This document shows positions 1-9,461 of a DNA stretch of 64,000 bases, piece by piece. The position numbers and the translations under genes are program-made. Source of the stretch: Dictyoglomus turgidum DSM 6724. GTDB lineage: Bacteria; Dictyoglomota; Dictyoglomia; Dictyoglomales; Dictyoglomaceae. The DNA lies in assembly GCF_000021645.1 (NCBI RefSeq), contig NC_011661.1, positions 1,791,561 through 1,855,560 on the forward strand, read 5' to 3'. The notes beneath the pieces are model-generated. The model was not told the origin of the DNA, searched no databases, and saw only the letters and a program-made list of their open reading frames with translations. The first letter of the stretch is position 1; the number at the start of each line of letters is the position of its first letter.

Positions 1-258
1 TATGTTGCCGTTGGGGTTATTGATGTACACTCCCACAGAATAGAAACAGTAGATGAGATAAAAGCAAGAATAAAAGAAGCCTTAAAACATTTTAGCCCAG
101 AACAGGTATTTATTGATCCCGATTGTGGCTTAAAGACAAGAACCTGGGAAGAAGCAAAAGCAAAGTTGGAAAATATGGTTAAAGCGGTAATGGAGGTAAG
201 AGAAGAATTAATAAAACAAGGATATCCTTCTGAAATCACTATAAGATTAGAGCTATGA
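1..258 (+). CDS. MetE-like methyltransferase, C-terminal fragment (cut by window edge)
   Basis: An open frame enters from the left edge and gives the last 85 residues of a protein. The segment DVHSHRIETVDEI followed by DPDCGLKTRTWEEA is typical of the C-terminal barrel of the cobalamin-independent methionine synthase family. In that family the Cys of DPDCGLK is a zinc ligand used to activate a thiol substrate. The stop codon overlaps the start of the downstream alpha-mannosidase (ATGA), so the two are translationally coupled. Short archaeal-type MetE homologues contain only this C-terminal barrel. I cannot tell which form this is because the N-terminus is missing. Family assignment is fairly sure; the exact substrate is not. 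Confidence 0.8.
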   Translation, partial: YVAVGVIDVHSHRIETVDEIKARIKEALKHFSPEQVFIDPDCGLKTRTWEEAKAKLENMVKAVMEVREELIKQGYPSEITIRLEL

Positions 259-3200
259 GCGAAAAATATCTATTAGAACAATGGAATTTTTGGTTAGATG
301 AACTTTATAGTTACTCTATTCTCAGAAAGTTTATTCTTGATGAGTGGGGATTTACAGATAGAAGGGAAGATATTGAAACTTTATCAAATTTAGAGGTTAT
401 AAAACTTGGGGAGAGATGGAAGAAGATTTCTCTCCCCGTATACTTTATAAAAAGAGTTAAGTTAAGTAGAGAGGTGTCGGCTCTCCCTCTTTATATACAT
501 CTTGATGTAGGGGGAGAGGCATTTTTATTTTTAAACAATATCCCCTACGCTGGTATAAATCCCTATCACCAAGATCATAAAATTCCCTACAAAGAAGAAT
601 ATCTCTTTTTAATAGAGGCAGTTCCCAAAGGGCTTTTTGGGCAAAATCAAAAAAACCCTATTTTCAAAGAAGCCTATATCTATCAGAAAGATGAAGAATT
701 ATATCGTGCATGGCTTACTTTTTATCTCATAAGAGAGTTTGGACTTGCCTTAGAAGACACAAATAAAGAACTCCAAAAGAAAATCCAAAATATTTTAGAG
801 GAGACCCTTGGAAAAATTGATTTAATAAGCTCTTATTCTGAGTTTATGCTAAGAATTCAAAACACCAAATTTACTATGGACCTTATAAATGGACTTTGGA
901 GCCAACCTGATTTTGAAAATATTGAAAAACCTATACCTGAGGAGCTAAAAAAATCTATTACTCATTATTCTCAATTGGCATTAAAAAGGCTCTCTGAATT
1001 AAAAAATGAATATCCTAACATGGGAGAACTCTATGCCATAGGGCATGCTCATATAGATTATGCTTGGCTATGGCCTCGAGAAGAGACCATAAGAAAGGCA
1101 CAAAGGACCTTTTCTACTGTTCTCACTCTTATGAAGAACTATTCAGACTTTGTCTTTCTTCAAAGTAGTGCCCAAATTTATCAAGATATAAAAGAAAAAA
1201 ATAAATATCTTTTTGAGAAGATAAAAGAAAAAGCAAAAGAAGAAAGATGGATAATTGAGGGAGGAACATGGGTAGAAAATGATTGTCAACTTCCTTCTGG
1301 AGAATCCTTTGTAAGGCAATTTCTCTATGCCCAAAAATTTTTTGAGAAAGAATTTGGGATAAAATGTAAATTAGCATGGCTTCCTGATACTTTTGGCTTT
1401 AACCCTAACTTTCCTCAAATCCTAAAAAAGTCAGGTATTAAATACTTTGCAACCACTAAACTAACTTGGAATGAAACCAATACATTCCCCTATGATCTTT
1501 TCTTATGGAAAGGAATAGATGGAACAAAGATTGTTGCTCACATCTTTGGAAAACACTGCGGCTATAACGGAACCACAGATATTAAAGAGATTATAAAAAC
1601 CTTTATGGAATTTCAACAAAAAGACTTATCAAACTCTCTTATCTACTCCTATGGATATGGAGATGGCGGTGGTGGACCTACTTTTGAAATGATTGAAAGG
1701 CTCAATCTTTTAAAAGATTTTCCCTTAATCCCTAAAATAAGAAAGGAAAATCCTATTAAGTTTTTAGAAAAAATAAATGAAGAAAAACTTCCTATATATT
1801 ATGGAGATCTTTATTTAGAGCTTCATAGAGGAACCTTTACTACACAAGGAAGGATAAAAAGACTCCACAGAATAGCAGAAAACCACCTAATAACTATTGA
1901 GAGTTTAGCTACCCTATTTAATGCTCTTGAAAATACTTTATATCCTAAGGAAGAAATAGACAAGCAATGGAAAAAACTTTTAAGGAATGAATTTCATGAT
2001 ATTCTTCCAGGATCCTCCATAAGAGAAGTCTATAAAGATACAGAAAAAGAACTTAAAGAAATCCTTGATTTTAATATCAATTTAACCTCAAAAGATAAGG
2101 GAGATTTCCTTCTCATATATAATCCAACTTCCTTTCCTCAAGAATTAAATTTTGAATTAGATTCTAATCAAGATTTGACCCTAGTATACAAAAATAAAGC
2201 TTTGCCCTCTCAAAAAACTTATGACAAAAAAATGTTAGTTTACTCGAGAGACGTATTAATTGAGCCTTTCAGTTTTATAACCCTTCAAGTTTCAAAAGAG
2301 GAAACCTACGAAAAAATAAGTACTGATCTCATTATCGGAGAAGATCATTTAGAAAATTCTTTTCTCAAAGTAAAAATAAATGGAGATGGAACCATAAACG
2401 TTTTATATAAAGACTTAAACAGAGAAGTTTTTAAAGAAAGAGGAAATCAAATATTTGCATTTCCAGACAGACCCAGATATTGGGAAGCATGGGATATACC
2501 TTTAGAATATGAAAAATTTGGAAAAGAGATAAAAGACGTAGAAAAAATTGAGATAGTGGAAAAGGGACCTTTAAGAGCCCAAATAAAAGTTGTAAAAAAA
2601 TATAAAAGTTCAACAATAACTCAATACTACACTCTCTATGCCTATTCAAAAAGATTAGACATTATCAATGAAATTGAATGGCACGAAAGAAGAACTATGC
2701 TTAGAGTTTATTTCCCTATAAATATATTTACTCCAATTACTCAATACGAAGTTCCTTATGGAATTTATTGGAAACCTGTACACAAAAATACCTCCTGGGA
2801 AAAAGCTCAATTTGAAATCCCAGTACAAAGATTTATTGATCTATCCCAAAGAGATTTTGGGGTAAGTATAATCAACAATGGAAAATATGGTCATAGTATT
2901 GACGAAAATATTATAGGAATTACCCTCTTAAGATCTCCTATAACACCTGATTATATGGCAGACATAGGTATCCATAACTTTACATACTCTGTTTTTCCTC
3001 ATTTAGGAGGCTTAGATGAATCAACCTTAAAAGAGGCAGAAGCACTTAACAGACCTTTGTATATTATGGAAATATCTGAAAATAAAGGAGAAAAAAGATT
3101 TTTAAGTTGGGATAAAAGAAACGTTATTATTGGAGCGCTTAAAAAATCGGAGGATGAAGAAGGAATAATTTTAAGATTTATAGAGTATCTTGGAAAAGAA

Positions 3201-3353
3201 GAAGAGGTTGATATAAACCTTGATATTCCTATCAAAAAAGTTTATGAAACAAATCTTTTAGAAGAAATAGAACAAGAAATACCCCAGAAAAACTCTTGTT
3301 TTAAATTGCATTTCAGACCCTTTGAAATAAAAACTATTAAAATAATTTATTGA
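255..3353 (+). CDS. Alpha-mannosidase, glycoside hydrolase family 38
   Basis: This 1032-residue protein has the GH38 layout: an N-terminal domain, a catalytic alpha/beta barrel, a helical middle domain and long C-terminal beta domains. The motif GHAHIDYAWLWP near residue 265 carries the His and Asp zinc ligands. WLPDTFGFNPNFPQIL near residues 374-390 carries the expected nucleophile Asp, and FHDILPGSSI near residue 580 is a further family block. No signal peptide is visible, so it probably acts on mannosides inside the cell. It overlaps the upstream MetE-like gene by 4 bp. Together with the GH2, GH130 and GH1 genes elsewhere in the window it suggests metabolism of mannose-containing glycans. 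Bacterial GH38 enzymes act on alpha-mannosides of various linkages, and the linkage cannot be read from the sequence. Confidence 0.93.
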   Translation: MSEKYLLEQWNFWLDELYSYSILRKFILDEWGFTDRREDIETLSNLEVIKLGERWKKISLPVYFIKRVKLSREVSALPLYIHLDVGGEAFLFLNNIPYAGINPYHQDHKIPYKEEYLFLIEAVPKGLFGQNQKNPIFKEAYIYQKDEELYRAWLTFYLIREFGLALEDTNKELQKKIQNILEETLGKIDLISSYSEFMLRIQNTKFTMDLINGLWSQPDFENIEKPIPEELKKSITHYSQLALKRLSELKNEYPNMGELYAIGHAHIDYAWLWPREETIRKAQRTFSTVLTLMKNYSDFVFLQSSAQIYQDIKEKNKYLFEKIKEKAKEERWIIEGGTWVENDCQLPSGESFVRQFLYAQKFFEKEFGIKCKLAWLPDTFGFNPNFPQILKKSGIKYFATTKLTWNETNTFPYDLFLWKGIDGTKIVAHIFGKHCGYNGTTDIKEIIKTFMEFQQKDLSNSLIYSYGYGDGGGGPTFEMIERLNLLKDFPLIPKIRKENPIKFLEKINEEKLPIYYGDLYLELHRGTFTTQGRIKRLHRIAENHLITIESLATLFNALENTLYPKEEIDKQWKKLLRNEFHDILPGSSIREVYKDTEKELKEILDFNINLTSKDKGDFLLIYNPTSFPQELNFELDSNQDLTLVYKNKALPSQKTYDKKMLVYSRDVLIEPFSFITLQVSKEETYEKISTDLIIGEDHLENSFLKVKINGDGTINVLYKDLNREVFKERGNQIFAFPDRPRYWEAWDIPLEYEKFGKEIKDVEKIEIVEKGPLRAQIKVVKKYKSSTITQYYTLYAYSKRLDIINEIEWHERRTMLRVYFPINIFTPITQYEVPYGIYWKPVHKNTSWEKAQFEIPVQRFIDLSQRDFGVSIINNGKYGHSIDENIIGITLLRSPITPDYMADIGIHNFTYSVFPHLGGLDESTLKEAEALNRPLYIMEISENKGEKRFLSWDKRNVIIGALKKSEDEEGIILRFIEYLGKEEEVDINLDIPIKKVYETNLLEEIEQEIPQKNSCFKLHFRPFEIKTIKIIY

Positions 3354-3364
3354 ATTACGTAAAC

Positions 3365-4731
3365 TTTTGTGGTATAAAAATCAAAAGAATTTTCCCTTTA
3401 ATCTTTTTCACTTTTTTAGAAGTTATTTTTGTAAGTGTTGTAAAGTTGAAGGTATAATTTTCCAAAATGGCAATACATATAAACTAATACCCAATATAAA
3501 ATACAAGGACATCCCCCAAAATCTCCTTACTCAAAAGAACATATATTACAAAGATAATTACTTTTATGTTTATACTTTAACGAAAAGCTCACTAAACTCA
3601 GTAGAGCTAATATTTAGTTTTGACATAAAGGATTTAAGAAACAAAATTATAGGTTCTGCTGTTTCTTTTTCTTTGCCTCTTCTTACTCTTCAAATATTCT
3701 TTACTATGCTTTTCTACTATTCCATGAAATATACCTACGTGAAACCCCTTGAAAAATTAGCCGAACAAAATAAATAGAAAAGACGAAATCGGAGATTTAA
3801 CCCGAAAAATCATAGATAAGGCTACTTCAACAAAAAGGAAGCAATCCAAGTATACTTCTTCAGTGTATCTCTGACTTAAATATGGCAAAAAAGCCTGTGG
3901 ACGTAGCAAGAGTAGTGGCTAAACTTTGTAATGGAAGAATTTTATCAAGATTTTCAAATAATTAGTAGAGAAGAAGCAAAAGAGATAATTGATATACTTA
4001 GTTTTGGTAATGATAATAGTTTTTATACTTCAAAAGATATAAAACTATTTGCTTATAATATCCCAGAAGATTATCTTCTCATACCTTTAAAGAGAAATGA
4101 AAAATTATACGGATTTGTGGGATTATCAATGCCCTCTTCCTATGACTTACAGGACACTATACTTTCGATCCTGTATCATCTTACTATATCTCTTGAAAAC
4201 TCTTTTATTTATGAACACACTGAAAAGCTTTCCTGTATTGATCCTCTTACAGGAGTATACAATAAGAGAAAAATTGATGAGATCTTAGAAAATGAGATAA
4301 ATAGAGCACTAAGATATAACCGTCCTTTGAGTCTACTGTTCATAGATATTGACCATTTTAAAAACATCAATGATATGTATGGACATATAATAGGAGATAA
4401 TTTTTTAAAGGAACTTGCTCTTTTTCTCCTACGCAACACAAGAAACATAGACAGTATAGGTAGATTTGGTGGAGAGGAATTTGTTTGTATATTACCTGAA
4501 ACAGACCTTGATTCAGCTTATAAAGTAGGAGAAAAGCTAAGAATTAGATGGAACATAGAAAGGCATATAGTACCTATAAATGTTCAAGAAAAAACAGGAA
4601 CTTTAAGTATAGGGATAGCAAATTCACCTATTCACTCTCAAAACCCCAGAGAACTTTTAATATTAGCAGACAATGCCCTTTACAAAGCTAAAAGGGAAAG
4701 AAATAAAACATCAATCTTTGAAAAATTCTAA
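3365..4731 (+). pseudogene. Decayed membrane-bound diguanylate cyclase (sensor-HAMP-GGDEF)
   Basis: One ancestral gene is spread over several frames. Around 3377-3451 one frame reads a membrane segment (RIFPLIFFTFLEVIFVSVV). The reading then continues in another frame to 3777 (ligand-binding-like region plus a second membrane segment, then VKPLEKLAEQ). It moves to a third frame at about 3770 that continues the HAMP-like run NRKDEIGDLTRKI. Further fragments follow (KKPVDVARVVAKLCN near 3890) until an intact frame at 3931-4731. That last part is a complete GGDEF domain with GRFGGEEF near residue 180 and an RNID I-site five residues before it. At least three frameshifts are needed to join the pieces. 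The 3' open frame could still be translated as a soluble cyclase, but it lacks a clear SD. The end overlaps the convergent AlaX gene by 21 bp. Confidence 0.78.
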
Positions 4732-5862
4732 GAAAATTTCCTCTATAACTTTTTTAGGGTTTTCAATCTTTCCTTGTAAAAATTCTCCCTCTTTACTCCC
4801 TCTCCATCCATTTCTAAAAAGAAAAGATAAAATACTATTCCAAAGATCTTTCTCTACACTTCTTCCAAATACAAATCCCTGCCCCTGTGGATTAAATAAA
4901 ACCCCTACTACTTTATCCTTTACAAAAAGCCCTTGAGCTACGTATTTTAAATCTCCTATTTCAAGATCCATCATTCTTGCAACAAATTTATATTCTTTAA
5001 ATTCCTTTGTCTCTTTTAACAAAGCCTCCAACCTATAGGAATTCAATTCTTCTTTAAGCTTTCTGATCTGCTTTTCTAAGTTATCAGCCTTTGACAAGAG
5101 CATATCTACTCCTTCCACAATATTAGGATTCCCTAATTTTTCCTTAATAATTTTGTATTCTTTTTCCCTTTTCTCAAGCTGTTTGATAATTCTCCTGCCT
5201 GCTACAAATTCCACCCGCCAATATAGATTATTCTTTTTGTAAAAATCTAATATCTTTAATAATTTTAGTTCTCCTAAACTTTTCACATGAAGACCCCCAC
5301 AAGGATTTACATCAAGACCTGGAATCTCAACAATTCTTGTACTTTCATCCTTCCAATATATGGAAATAGAGATATTTCTTCCGATATACTCATTAACCTT
5401 TCCTTCCACCTCTTTAATAAAACCCTCTGGATCTAACCCTTTATATGGAATCTCAATCTTTGTATGATCTTCAAAAACTTGAAAACCTGTAGTCTCAAGA
5501 GAATAATCTTTCTCTAAAATAGCAGAGAGAAGATGCTGGGCAGTATGCTGTTCCATATATTCCCTACGAAGATCTATATTTATAAAGAGATCAACAATTT
5601 CACCTATTTTAGGAAAATTTTCCCCAAATATTTTACCTTTATGCCATATTACCCCGTCTTTTTCAAAGACTTTACTTACTTCAAGCTTCCAGGCTTCTCC
5701 CACTATTTCTCCTCGATCCGAAGGTTGTCCTCCACCCTCGGGATAAAAGATAGTCTCATCCAAGCTTAAGAGAAGAAAATCTCCTTCTTGTTTTATATCC
5801 TCAATCCTACTCTTCCAATTAAAAATTTCTGAATCTTCGTAATAAATTTTTCTCGTTCTCAT
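4711..5862 (-). CDS. AlaX-type alanyl-tRNA editing protein with DHHA1 tail
   Basis: The 383-residue protein matches the editing half of alanyl-tRNA synthetase as a free-standing enzyme. YPEGGGQPSDRG near residue 40 is the usual N-terminal block, HTAQH near residue 105 and CGGLH near residue 190 supply the zinc ligands, and a charged coiled coil covers roughly 225-275. The C-terminus (PQGQGFVFGRS and the following helix) fits a DHHA1 domain. Such long AlaX proteins deacylate Ser- or Gly-mischarged tRNA-Ala. The aminoacylation and anticodon-recognition parts of AlaRS are absent. It is transcribed away from the RRM gene, whose terminator lies just upstream, and it converges on the diguanylate cyclase remnant. 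Confidence 0.88.
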   Translation of the reverse strand: MRTRKIYYEDSEIFNWKSRIEDIKQEGDFLLLSLDETIFYPEGGGQPSDRGEIVGEAWKLEVSKVFEKDGVIWHKGKIFGENFPKIGEIVDLFINIDLRREYMEQHTAQHLLSAILEKDYSLETTGFQVFEDHTKIEIPYKGLDPEGFIKEVEGKVNEYIGRNISISIYWKDESTRIVEIPGLDVNPCGGLHVKSLGELKLLKILDFYKKNNLYWRVEFVAGRRIIKQLEKREKEYKIIKEKLGNPNIVEGVDMLLSKADNLEKQIRKLKEELNSYRLEALLKETKEFKEYKFVARMMDLEIGDLKYVAQGLFVKDKVVGVLFNPQGQGFVFGRSVEKDLWNSILSFLFRNGWRGSKEGEFLQGKIENPKKVIEEIFLEFFKD

Positions 5863-5879
5863 GGACTCAATTATACATC

Positions 5880-5917
5880 AAATAAAAAGCCCCTGCTACT
5901 TTTTTTCACAGGGGCTT
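5880..5917 (-). terminator. Rho-independent terminator of the RRM gene
   Basis: A 9-bp GC-rich stem pairs 5887-5895 with 5909-5917 around a 13-nt loop. Read on the minus strand it is followed by TTTTATTTG. It lies just downstream of the RRM gene and upstream of the AlaX start. The plus-strand side also has a short T run, but no plus-strand gene needs it. Confidence 0.8.
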
Positions 5918-5948
5918 CCCTTTTTCAAACCATCAAAATTTTCATAAT

Positions 5949-6239
5949 TTAAAATCTTCTGTTATGGCTTCTGCTAGAAGAAGATCTTCGCTCTTCCTTA
6001 GGTCTTGCTTCGCTTACAACAATCTTCCTTCCATTGAATTCATAACCATTGTAAGAATCAATAAGTTTTTGTGCTACCTCTTCTGTGGTCTCCACAAAAG
6101 CAAATCCTTTGGATCTTCCAGTATTACGATCAGTAATCAATCTAACACTTTGGATCTCTCCTTCTCCTCCGAAAAGTCCCTTTATGTCCTCCTCGGTGGT
6201 CTGCCACGATAGGTTGCCTACATACAGTGTCTTAACCAA
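5949..6239 (-). CDS. Small RNA-binding protein with one RRM domain
   Basis: The 96 residues form a single RNA recognition motif followed by a short Arg/Ser-rich tail (ERRSSSSRSHNRRF). RNP2 is LYVGNL at residues 5-10 and RNP1 is KGFAFVE near residue 45. This matches the bacterial Rbp family, which binds single-stranded RNA and is often cold-regulated in cyanobacteria. The start is TTG, placed 9 nt after AGGAGG. A near-consensus promoter lies immediately upstream and a terminator follows, so the gene is a stand-alone, probably highly expressed unit. Confidence 0.92.
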   Translation of the reverse strand: MVKTLYVGNLSWQTTEEDIKGLFGGEGEIQSVRLITDRNTGRSKGFAFVETTEEVAQKLIDSYNGYEFNGRKIVVSEARPKEERRSSSSRSHNRRF

Positions 6240-6272
6240 TTTAACGTACCTCCTAAAAAAATTTATTCTTTA

Positions 6273-6300
6273 ATTATACACTTATTATTTTTTTTGTCAA
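6273..6300 (-). promoter_or_regulatory. Near-consensus promoter of the RRM gene
   Basis: On the minus strand TTGACA (6300-6295) is followed after 16 bp by TATAAT (6278-6273), which is preceded by TG as in an extended -10. It sits directly against the stop of the upstream secreted-protein gene and about 34 bp before the TTG start. Confidence 0.85.
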
Positions 6301-6303
6301 ATT

Positions 6304-8025
6304 TTATTGTGACTGAGCAGGAGCAGGCGTAAATGCTGATTCTGTAAGCTTTACAGTTATTCTATGATATCTCTCTCCAAAATAATTAGTATCCCCTGTA
6401 CAAATATAGTCCCTTTCTATCTGACCATTAATTGAACCACTTAAAGTATTTGTATTTAAATCAAGAACAAAATCTAAATCTTTTCCTTCTCCTTTTAAAA
6501 TATCCAGATTATTCTTGAAATTCAGGCTTCTCATAGAATATTCCTGAATTACTCTAATTTTTATGGGTACCTTTGTATTTTTGCTACTCAAGGGAATCTT
6601 TAAAAGCCAATTAGAATCAGCAATACCGTCACCATTTCTGTCAGGTATTACAGTGCTGAAAATCTCTCCCCCTATTTCAGCTTCCACATAAAACCTCTTC
6701 GAAGAGATATTAATCTTTTCATTTCTTGCAGTATAAGGAGTTATTCCCCTAATATCCTTTACCACCAACCAGATGGTTTTATCTTTATAGACAGGCTCAT
6801 TTAGAGAATAATTGAAGAGAGAATATTCATAAGAAAATCCATCCCATTCATATATTTGTGCCTTAAATTTTTTAGACCCTACAAGATAGTTTACTTTTAC
6901 AAAGAAATATAAATCTCCTGATAAAGCATTTAAACTATTTCTTCCAAAAGCAGAGATGTCAAAAAAGGAATTATATATGGGGTCTTGTAAAACTAATCCC
7001 AAACTGCCTCCTAATTCAAGACTGTCTTTCAAAATAGTAAGTTCACCACCCATTCCTGCAGAAGCCACCTTATAATCAATCCCAACTTCTGCAAAAGCTT
7101 TTGTGTCTATGGATGGCTTTACACCTATAGAACAATTCAAACTATCAAATTTAGAATTTAATTCCAATATTATGCCGCCTCTTATACCAAAAATTCCTGT
7201 TATGCTAAAAGGTCCCACAGGAGCAGTAATAGGAAATCCCCAGTCTACATCATATTTTAAGTTTTCCTTTAAACTATAACTGACATTAAAGTTTTTTGAA
7301 TATTCCTTATTTCCCAGAATGTACACATTTAATTTAGCATCATTATTACTATTTCTTGCCGAATTTAGATCGGCCTCAATCTTTATTAGCTCAGCTTTAC
7401 GCCCTAAAACCCTGGCTTCTGCTAAAGCATAGGCGTTTGTTAATACTTGATCTTCTCTTCCTTTCATCTCCAGATTTGCAAATATATTAATATTAAAATT
7501 ATCATCCCCTAATGGTAATTCCCATTTTCTTGAAAAATTATAGTCCTTAAATTCCTTTAGAGGTTCTTCCTTCTGAACAGGCTCAAAAGTAGCAAAAGGC
7601 GTAATACTGTGCATAAGTTTTCTTTGCATTTCTAAATCTTCTCTTTTTATTAAAATCCTTTGAATTACAATTTCCTCTTCTTTATCCCTTAAAGAGTATC
7701 CATAATCATTTAATTTCTTCTCAATATCATTTATTTCCTTTAAGAATTCTTCTCCTGTAATTTTGTTTCCATTTTCTAAAGTTATTATCTGGTCCTTAGT
7801 TATTTTAAAAAAGCTATAATTAAAAGGCTTAAAAGCAATAGGAGTCTTTTTAATAGTAATTATCTTAATATTAGAAGAGCTAAGTATAAGAGGAGTATTT
7901 AATCTCACCTTTATACTCTTAATATTTGGAGATATACTCGGTACATTAAAACCTTCTTGATTGCCTTCTGCAAAGCCTAAAAAGAGGAAAACAAAAAGGA
8001 TGCCAATTAGAATTATTTTCTTCAT
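6304..8025 (-). CDS. Secreted or envelope protein of unknown function
   Basis: I do not recognise this 573-residue protein. It begins with a clear signal peptide (MKKIILIGILFVFLFLGFAEG). An N-terminal region of about 150 residues is charged and partly helical (EEFLKEINDIEKKLNDYGY). The rest is rich in alternating polar and hydrophobic residues, with many Gly, Asn and Ser, as in beta-rich exported proteins. Near residue 455 DRNGDGIAD resembles a calcium-binding loop of the EF-hand or dockerin type, but only one copy is visible. No catalytic motif is evident. No terminator is seen between its stop and the RRM promoter. It could be an outer envelope, S-layer-associated or substrate-binding protein. 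Confidence 0.75.
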   Translation of the reverse strand: MKKIILIGILFVFLFLGFAEGNQEGFNVPSISPNIKSIKVRLNTPLILSSSNIKIITIKKTPIAFKPFNYSFFKITKDQIITLENGNKITGEEFLKEINDIEKKLNDYGYSLRDKEEEIVIQRILIKREDLEMQRKLMHSITPFATFEPVQKEEPLKEFKDYNFSRKWELPLGDDNFNINIFANLEMKGREDQVLTNAYALAEARVLGRKAELIKIEADLNSARNSNNDAKLNVYILGNKEYSKNFNVSYSLKENLKYDVDWGFPITAPVGPFSITGIFGIRGGIILELNSKFDSLNCSIGVKPSIDTKAFAEVGIDYKVASAGMGGELTILKDSLELGGSLGLVLQDPIYNSFFDISAFGRNSLNALSGDLYFFVKVNYLVGSKKFKAQIYEWDGFSYEYSLFNYSLNEPVYKDKTIWLVVKDIRGITPYTARNEKINISSKRFYVEAEIGGEIFSTVIPDRNGDGIADSNWLLKIPLSSKNTKVPIKIRVIQEYSMRSLNFKNNLDILKGEGKDLDFVLDLNTNTLSGSINGQIERDYICTGDTNYFGERYHRITVKLTESAFTPAPAQSQ

Positions 8026-8090
8026 AATAACCCCCCAGTTTTAAAGATAATTTAATATTAAAACAATTATTTTAAAAAATCAATAAAATT

Positions 8091-9452
8091 TTAGGGAGTT
8101 CTTTTTCTAATTCTTCTAACAATATGATTGGTTAATTCTTCAACAGGTTTTGATCTTTCCTCGGAGATTTTGGGAATAAAGATTCTTAAAAAAGTAAATC
8201 TCAACATACCTGAGAGAATAAATATTAAATGATACTCCACAAGATGAATATGGAGAAGACTATTTATGAAATTAACTATTGAAGGAGCAACATACTCTAT
8301 AATGTAGCCTCCAAGAATAAAAGATATAGCATTGATAATACCCACAAACAAATTTAATACTGCTATATAAAAAGACCTGTTTTCGTTAGGAGAAAGACCC
8401 AATGCTAAATTATTAAAAGAAAGATCAATACCAGGCCAAAAAACTCCTGCAAAGATTTGTACGAGTATCACAAATAACAACCAATTATTGGGAGTAGTAA
8501 AGCACCATATGTAAGGCAAAAAACTCACAATAAAAGTACTTATTTGAAGAACAGGCTTATTCCCAAATCTATCTATTAGTCTTCCCAAAATTCTTACCGA
8601 AAGAATAGTAGTAACATTGCTAATGATCTGTACATAAAGAGCTATATCAAAGTAACTCATTTTTAGGTACTTTATCATGTATAAATTAAAATAAGGAGCC
8701 GAGATATTCAGAGCAAAGTTCCAAAGAACAGCAAATAATAGAAAATGAGAAAATTTAGGATGAGTTATTGATTCCTTAAAGAGTTTAGCAAAATTAACAT
8801 TTGAAAAATCATTTCCCCTCATAGGAGGATCGTATACCCATATGAAGCACAAAATATCAAAAATTCCCAAAATTACTGCAAATATAAATACTACTGCAAA
8901 ACCGTAAAGATCAGAAAATCTATCAAGAAACGCACCAATTAAAAGACCACTTATCAATGAAACAAAAGTTGCAAGCATACTTCTATGACTAAAAAACCTT
9001 CCCCTAATCTCTATGGGAACCAAATCCCCCATCCAAGACATAAAACTTACATTTATAAAAGCACTACCAATAGCAGTAATGCTTAATAAAAAAACAATGC
9101 TTGAAAAAAGAACATTTTTATCGTGGACAAAAAAGGGCAAAATTACCACTAAAAGCCATGGAAGTCTTTGAATAAATCCACCTAAAAAGAAAAGAAGTTT
9201 TCTCTTTCTTGTTTTCTCAAGTACATATGAGGCAAAAAGTTGTATAGCACCACCAAGAACAGGCATTGCCAACATAACTCCGTATAAAAGATCTCCAAAA
9301 CCAAGCTCCTTAGCAAAACCTGCTATTGGTGCTCCTTGGGTAACATTAAAGAATATAATACCAAAGCATACGCCAAGTATTACAAGGCTCAAACTTTTTC
9401 TTAATTCTTTATCCTCAACAAAACTTATATCAAATAAATTCCTTACTCTCAT
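8091..9452 (-). CDS. Major facilitator superfamily transporter
   Basis: This 453-residue membrane protein has about 12 hydrophobic segments and the loop signature LEKTRKRKLLFFLGG after the second segment, as expected for MFS permeases. A second such loop (LIDRFGNKP) occurs in the C-terminal half. It begins 9 bp after the end of cbiO and has only a weak SD, so it may be read from the same transcript as the metal transporter. The substrate cannot be inferred. It is related in style to the MFS gene at 36771-38033 (both have NVxFMSWMG/GPPWMSMIG-like blocks), suggesting the same subfamily. Confidence 0.85.
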   Translation of the reverse strand: MRVRNLFDISFVEDKELRKSLSLVILGVCFGIIFFNVTQGAPIAGFAKELGFGDLLYGVMLAMPVLGGAIQLFASYVLEKTRKRKLLFFLGGFIQRLPWLLVVILPFFVHDKNVLFSSIVFLLSITAIGSAFINVSFMSWMGDLVPIEIRGRFFSHRSMLATFVSLISGLLIGAFLDRFSDLYGFAVVFIFAVILGIFDILCFIWVYDPPMRGNDFSNVNFAKLFKESITHPKFSHFLLFAVLWNFALNISAPYFNLYMIKYLKMSYFDIALYVQIISNVTTILSVRILGRLIDRFGNKPVLQISTFIVSFLPYIWCFTTPNNWLLFVILVQIFAGVFWPGIDLSFNNLALGLSPNENRSFYIAVLNLFVGIINAISFILGGYIIEYVAPSIVNFINSLLHIHLVEYHLIFILSGMLRFTFLRIFIPKISEERSKPVEELTNHIVRRIRKRTP

Positions 9453-9461
9453 AAGAAAAAA

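Noticed and set aside
1129-1377. Antisense open frame within the alpha-mannosidase gene
   Set aside because: It is low in complexity, has no SD and runs opposite a strongly conserved GH38 coding region.
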